Part shown: one piece after another, positions 58,542 through 64,000 of the stretch
Layout of the letters: each line of letters begins with the position of its first letter
Numbering within the stretch: position 1 is the stretch's first letter
Assembly: GCA_963971425.1 (NCBI GenBank)
Contig: OZ020521.1
Span: 3,040,501 to 3,104,500 of the forward strand
Direction: 5' to 3'
Length of the DNA stretch: 64,000 bases
Source of the DNA: Bryoerythrophyllum caledonicum
Lineage: Eukaryota; Streptophyta; Bryopsida; Pottiales; Pottiaceae
Program-made: the position numbers and the translations under genes
Notes under the pieces: generated by a model
The model's database searches: none
The model's input: only the letters and a program-made list of their open reading frames with translations
What the model was told of the DNA's origin: nothing

Positions 58542-60027
58542 ATGTATCAGGCGTCGCGTCTGGCACGCGCTTGCACATCTCCCAAGATTGTGAATGGACC
58601 ACCAAGGATGAATTTCTCTCAGGCAGCGATGGTTGCGAAGGAGAGCGATGGGGAGGTGGAGAGGGAGGATTACCCGGTGCCCCTGTCGCCGTTCGCAGGA
58701 GAGCTCTCTAAGGAGGTGGAGCTTCAGAGAGCTCTCGTGGCAGAGGCTGCCATGAAAGCGGGCCCGGCCATCGGCAGGGAGAATGTGCTCTTCGAGGACG
58801 ACTGGCTCATGGTGGTGAACAAGCCCCGGGGATTGTATTGCGAGCATGTGTTCGCAACAGCGGCAAATCTGTGTAGCTCAAGCGGTTCGTCTCTCTCACT
58901 TTATCTTTTGTTATCCTGCAAGCATTAGGGTTTAAGGCTAGGGTTTAAGGTTAGGGTTCAAGGTTTAGATATCCTTCGCTTTCCTGATTGGATTTGAAAA
59001 TATGTACATGTTCGATTTTCAAAGGATGGATGTATAAGTTTAGTCTACCAGTCATCTAATGTTATCCTTGTACACACACGTTAGGGTTTGGAAACATGCA
59101 GCGGTTTGATTTTCAGAGGATGCATATATGAGCTTTAGGCCAGGTCTTTAGTCCACGAGCCATTTATCGTTCTCCTTATGCGCATCTGTAAAGACTGCAC
59201 TACCTTGGGGTTTAGGGTTTGGGTGTCTGTTCCTGAAAACAAGCACAGGTTCGATTTTCAGAAGATGTATGTACGAGCTACAACAAGTCTTTAGAACATT
59301 GCTGACGGCTCTCTATGCAGGTGGAACACAACCGCATCTGCACATGGCGAACCGCCTGGACCGCGACACAAGCGGAATCATGGTGGTGACGAAATGCAGG
59401 GAATCCGCTGCGAAGCTTACGCGCGCCTTCACGAACCGGGAGGTGCAGAAGACGTACCTAGCGCAATGTGCCAGGGGACCTCCGACGTGGAGAGAGGTGA
59501 GGATCGAGTCCGGGCACGGCAGGTCCCGATACGGAGCGTGGCGCGTCTACGCCAAGCGCGACGTCGGCAGGCATCTGCCCGGCGGCTCTGCCGTCCGTGA
59601 CATGGTCACCAGAGTAGAAATCCTTACAGGCTCCTCCGCGCAGGACTCTCCTCTGCATGTCCTTGTTGGAAGCGAAGGCGAGGTTAGGCCTGTCGAGGGG
59701 AGCGATGAGGGAGTGACGGTGGTGCGCGCGTTTCCGGAGACGGGGAGAACGCACCAGATCCGGTTGCACTGCCAGTACCTCGGTTTGCCGTTGTGCGGCG
59801 ACATCAAGTATGGAGGGCCTCTTGTCTGGCAAGGCGTGAGCTATGACTCCCATGCGTTGCACGCCGAGAGCCTCGCCTTTGCACATCCCATTACAAAAGA
59901 ACCGCTTCAAGTCGTTGCTTCGTATCCGAACTGGGCTGCCGACCTCGGTGTGCAGCCCTTCCAGTTCATCACCTCACAAGAACACCTCTCCGTCAACGAC
60001 CTCCATCGAACTGAGTTGTCTCAGTAG
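58542..60027 (+). CDS. RNA pseudouridine synthase, RluA family
   Basis: Two exons (58542-58884 and 59321-60027) join in frame to 349 residues. The catalytic block ANRLDRDTSGIMVVTK lies at ~residues 125-140, with the invariant Asp that attacks uridine C1'. It is preceded by ENVLFEDDWLMVVNKPRGLY (~80-100), the strand that opens the RluA fold, and followed by FPETGRTHQIRLHCQYLGLP (~251-270) and the GDIKYGG motif. The architecture resembles plant RNA pseudouridine synthase 1-type proteins. Most RluA enzymes have His before Arg-Leu-Asp, whereas here it is Asn. The N-terminus (ASRLARACTSPK) could be an organellar presequence; a start at 58608 (MNFSQAA) would remove it. The intron contains several TTTAGGG-like motifs. 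DAWDLE follows in tandem ~570 bp downstream. Confidence 0.88.
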
Positions 60028-60597
60028 CAAGCCTTGTATTATTGAATGGTTCAATCCTACTCTGTTTGAGCCATACTCCTATCTCTCCATTAATCCTTGC
60101 ACTTGCTAATGTGGCGCTTTAGAAACATGTAGCAAAACTAGATCAATACATTGGTTACAGCTTCAATCAGCTGCAGCAATTTTGCACTTTCAGATACAGT
60201 GTCTTCAAAAAATCACTTCGGAGTACAAAAAGTCCAGAACGACCAAGATTGTTGCAGATTCATATCACACATTCCGGTATTCCACCTCAAAAAGCACACC
60301 GACAAAACCCACCGGGTATCACAGATATACCCGGACATGTTTGCCCTAAACCTTAACTTGAAGGAGCGAGAGAGAAGAAGAGATGTTGTTTTCCTGTTTC
60401 AAGTTCAGTTGAGTCTGATATTCTGAGATAGAATAACATTTCTCTATCATTTCCCTATCACAACCCTCTCTTTTCTCTCTTCGAAATTTCATTTGCGGCG
60501 TTGATTACAACAAGGCTGTGCGCATTACGGTTTCATTTTTTTCCTTTTTCTTGTCTTCCGTGTTTTTTTTTTCCCAGCATTGGAGGATAGGGTTTCG
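60028..60597 (+). promoter_or_regulatory. spacer and upstream region of DAWDLE
   Basis: 3' UTR of the pseudouridine synthase followed by a pyrimidine-rich 5' region (CTTTTCTCTCTTCG near 60470). An in-frame ATG at 60580 would add six residues to DAWDLE. Confidence 0.4.
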
Positions 60598-63500
60598 ATG
60601 TCGCGAAGCAGACACGAGAGGGAGTACGAGCGAGGCGGGAGAGGCCGGGAGTATGACGTCGACAGAGAGCGGGAGCGGGAGAAGGACAGAGATAGGTATA
60701 GGCACCGGGAGCGGGAGAGGAGCCGTGAGAGAGGAGGCCGCGAGGAGAGAAGCGGGGGACGAGAGAAGGAGCGGGCTCGAGGAGGAAGCAGGGACCGAAG
60801 CCGGAGAGGAGGGAGCAGGGAGAGGAACAGGGGCGAGAGCGAGAGAGGTCTGAGCAGAGACAGGAGCAGGGGCGAGAAGGAGCGAGGAGTGGGCAGGGAT
60901 GAGAAGGAGAGGGATGGAGACGGAGGGCGGCACCACCAGCACCAGCACCAGCACCATCACAGGGATCGACATGACGAGGATGCGAAGCCCGTGAAGCGCT
61001 TGTGGTCCAAGTCGCCGAGGCCTGAGACCACGAACGAGGAGAGCGGCAGTCGGCCTGCGAGGGATGTGGATTCCGTCCGCGAGTCCACCCGCAGCCCGCG
61101 CCAAGCAGCTGCTGCTGCAGACGCTGCTGCGAATGAGGTGTCTGGTGAAATCCACTCCTTATGCTTTGGTTTTCTTATGCTTTTGTTTGAAAGAAACCTA
61201 CTCTCCAAGCTGGTTCTAGATCGCCCTGGTTTTTTTTGTTTAAGACTGCAACCCTAAATGTGTCCTTGGAACTGTTACTTTTCGATTTCCATGAAAATCA
61301 AATGCATATATATCCAGTTTGGCATATCTGTATGGTGCTCTCACTAAACATAATCTTTAAGCTGGTTTTGTACATGTGGTGAATAGTAAATAGAGTGATT
61401 TTTTTGGACTGTTACTTTTACATGTATCCTTGGAGCTGATACATCTATGTATGATTGATGTCCATGAGCCTTTAAGAGAATCAAATGCAGTGGCATACCC
61501 GAATAGCTATGTGGTTTGAGATAGATAGTGGTCTTGGCTTTTTGAATTCAGCTGTTTAGGCTATTTTCTGACAGTGTTTTGTTTGTGGGTTTGTGTAGGA
61601 CGTTCCGGCTGTGACAGGAAATCAGCCGCCAAGGTATGTCCATCTTGACGGCACCATTCTTCTTGTCTTTTCACTTGGTTTCAGTTTATTGCGGATGTTT
61701 GCGAGGTGGACTGAACCACGGGTGTTGGTGACAGTGAGGATGACGCTGTGAGCAGAATGGAAGCTGCGAAGGCTGCTTTGGAAGCCAAGGAGAAAGAGAA
61801 GGTACTGTACTGGAAACTTTGAGATACTGTTTTGAGGATTTTGCAGTGCATACTGTCCAGGTTGGTCCTATGTAAATATTTATGCTATCCCTCAGGACGA
61901 GAGACTAGGGTGCTAATGCCATAAGACAGATGCTGTTTTATGTTTTGAAATATGTGAGAGATGTTTGGAGTATCGTAAAATGGTGCCTCTGGTTAATTCG
62001 GTGCAGGTTCAACCTACTTTTGAGTACTCGGGAAAGCTTGCTGCAGAGACAAACAAAGTGCGAGGTGAGATCCCGAGTTTTTGTCCTTGAGAAGGTCTTA
62101 GCTCTTTAGGGCGATTATGGTGCAAGTGAGGGTTTTTTTTTTTTTTTTTTCCTGTTCGGTGATAGGACAGATTGTTAATTGTGGCATACTTTCGGTTTGG
62201 CAGGTGTAACGATTGCCTTTGTGGAGCCTCCGGAGTCACGCAAGCCCACGACAAGGTGGCGTTTGTACGTTTTCAAGGATGGTGAACCTTTAAATGGTAT
62301 GTCTTAAAATCATGGCATTCCTCACTATTGCATGCAACTCTGTGGATGAATTTTATTTTCTTTCGCGGCTATAAGGTGTTATTTCTTTAAATGGAATACT
62401 TAATTGTTGACTTGAATATCTTGTAGAGCCTCTGTACATCCATCGTCAAACCTGCTACTTGTTTGGACGAGAGCGCAAAGTAGCAGATGTACCCACTGAC
62501 CACCCTTCCTGCAGCAAGCAGCATGCCGTGATCCAGTACCGGTATGATCCTCTACATGGTTTCAAGTTTGTGAATTCTCTAACTTCTATCCAAACATGGA
62601 AAGAATGAATATCCTGAATGTTTATCTCATTATGATCGCGGCTTGTAATGTTCATCTCATTACAAGTTTGCAAACTTGCTTCGGTGGCTTCTTCCTAATT
62701 TTTATCTGCTTAATGAAATTGTGCTTTGTTTTCTTTAGATTAGTCTGGTGCCAGCAGTGCACAAAAGTACATGATGACTTTCTGCTACAAAGATAATGTC
62801 CAGAGTTGTTGCATGGTCTCAAGTGATTAAATAATGTAGTAGTATATACAGTGACGCTGCAGAGGCACAGTCGGTTATCTTTATATGCTAGATGTGTATT
62901 GCAATAATTGCTGAGCTCGTCTTGTTTGTGAATTTCAGAGATGAAGATATCCCCTGATTATTTGGTTTCTTGGGCTTGGATATAGGTTGACCGAGTTAGA
63001 GGGCCCCGACGGTATGATGGAGAACAAAGTGAGGTAAGGCATTCCGAAGTTCGATACTTACTGGTTGTTGAAATCAGTAAGTTGAAAGCTCTGTTCCATG
63101 TGCTTCTTGCTTTTAATATTTTCTCAAAAGCATTCGTGCATGTCCAACTTCTTACATTGTATGTGCACAGTTTTTGATCTCAGCTAGTTATTGGTCCAGT
63201 TGATGTAAGGATTATTGTACTTGTGCCCGAAGGGACAAGCTCTTTTCAAGTTTAGGATGGTCGAGGTCAAAATAGAACATAATTGACAATGTCCTTTCAG
63301 TTATCTTTGCTGTGATTTGTATTGAGTGTAATCATGAAAATGAGTGAAATTATCTTCCTTTCTTATTCGGTGGTTGTTAGAGAATTCCCATTTGTTATAA
63401 ATAAAAATATGTTGCTATGCCGTCAGCTCTCTCTTCAGAAGCTGACTATGGTTCGTTTCATGTGTTGGTAGGCCTTATATCATGGATCTGGGAAGCACAA

Positions 63501-63928
63501 ATGGAACCTTCTTGAATGTAAGTTCTCACTTTGCAGTGTGCTTCTCTGCTCTCCTTCCGGATGCTTGTGGGCTATGCGATTGTTGCATTTCTAGACCCTT
63601 AGCAGATTTTACATCTATATCGAAGTATTAGTTGTAAAGCATATAACAAATTTGGGTGTTCGCAGAATACTCGCATTGAAGCTCAACGATATCATGAACT
63701 CAGGGAAAAGGATACCTTAAAATTTGGAAACAGCAGGTTAGTTTAACTCAAAGCTTTGGTAATGTATCACTTTTATCTTTGTTCTACCTTCTTTTCGGGT
63801 CCGTTTGTTTCGTCTGAAATCGTTATGTGGCTGAAATGTGTTCATTCGCTAACACTGATCCTTTGGTGCGAATTTGCAGCCGAGAGTATGTTCTACTACA
63901 TGAAAACTCCGCTGGTGCTGCTTCCTAG
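60598..63928 (+). CDS. DDL: DAWDLE/SNIP1-like FHA-domain protein
   Basis: Ten exons: 60598-61137, 61599-61633, 61735-61801, 62007-62064, 62204-62296, 62427-62541, 62986-63033, 63472-63517, 63666-63736 and 63880-63928. They join in frame to 373 residues. Residues 1-180 are almost entirely Arg/Glu/Asp/Gly/Ser in RE/RD/RS-type dipeptides with a His-Gln run, as in the nuclear Arg-rich N-terminus of DAWDLE. The FHA domain occupies about 265-360: LFGRERKVADVPTDHPSCSK, QHAVIQYR, YIMDLGSTNGTFLN and DTLKFGNSSREYVLLHEN. In Arabidopsis, DDL binds Dicer-like 1 and the MAC/NTC machinery and promotes microRNA and siRNA accumulation; its human counterpart is SNIP1. The conserved Gly-Arg, Ser-x-x-His and Asn-Gly-Thr positions needed for phosphothreonine binding are present. 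The start at 60580 is an alternative. Confidence 0.93.
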
Positions 63929-64000
63929 AATGCTCAAGAGGCTGATTGGCGTTGAAGAGCACATCATGTTGTTAGAAGAGGCAATCAAGCCAAGTTGTTT
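63929..64000 (+). other. DAWDLE 3' region to the window edge
   Basis: Sequence after the TAG stop, presumably 3' UTR. Nothing else is visible. Confidence 0.4.

Noticed and set aside
58925-59225. Interstitial telomere array
   Set aside because: Only scattered GGGTTTAAGG-like words occur in the pseudouridine-synthase intron, not a tandem TTTAGGG run.
60505-61155. 216-codon minus-strand frame rich in Leu, Pro and Ser
   Set aside because: It is the antisense shadow of the Arg/Glu-rich first exon of DAWDLE.

Overview
This is a nuclear window from a plant. Every recognisable host gene has GT-AG introns, and several are plant-typical: a plastid-targeted ribosome recycling factor, the plastid-division protein PDV2, a ProT-type proline transporter and the FHA protein DAWDLE. 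The high transposon load, modest intron sizes and GC-rich exons in AT-rich intergenic DNA suggest a land plant, perhaps a non-flowering lineage (bryophyte, lycophyte or fern). The species cannot be fixed from the sequence. A 200-base assembly gap lies at 12819-13018.

The left third (1-20.5 kb) is transposon territory. Copies of a ~950 bp repeat with TTAACCC ends lie in both orientations at 624-2030, 11039-11985, 12276 into the gap, 13560-14590 and 19740-20505. Between the first two is a minus-strand gene for a DUF7869-type putative DDE transposase (10859-7630), broken by one frameshift. Between the last two is a plus-strand gene (14645-18610) that appears to combine a small N-terminal domain, a ParB-like DGQH domain and a degenerate N4/N6 DNA-methyltransferase-like domain. 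This gene is the best candidate for an undescribed system. Older relics are nested around it: a Tc1/mariner transposase, a Ty3/Gypsy gag, and a tRNA-derived SINE family with a TTC tail. In one SINE copy the tail has grown to 154 perfect TTC units. A 100 bp perfect palindrome lies at 20299-20398.

The middle (21-44 kb) holds four host genes: a 98-residue, probably mitochondrial one-span protein (22288-21286, minus); the proline transporter (29194-25526, minus, 8 exons); a 106-residue coiled-coil protein (36502-37329, plus); and plastid ribosome recycling factor (40372-42910, plus, 10 exons). Small ~233 bp MITEs with TTAACCC ends and TTAA flanks occur five times here, one inside a proline-transporter intron and one inside an RRF intron. 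Two TIR elements with GGTTTACA-type ends are also present, one nested in another repeat with a matching 5 bp duplication.

The right end (47.7-63.9 kb) is gene-dense: PDV2 (47711-49129, plus), Ku70 (55623-49835, minus, 19 exons, 623 aa, convergent with PDV2), an RluA-family RNA pseudouridine synthase (58542-60027, plus) and a DAWDLE/SNIP1 FHA protein (60598-63928, plus, 10 exons). These are unrelated housekeeping genes: organelle translation and division, DNA end joining, RNA modification and small-RNA biogenesis. Exon models were built by hand from splice signals and reading frame. All multi-exon host genes close in frame at lengths close to those I recall for their families.
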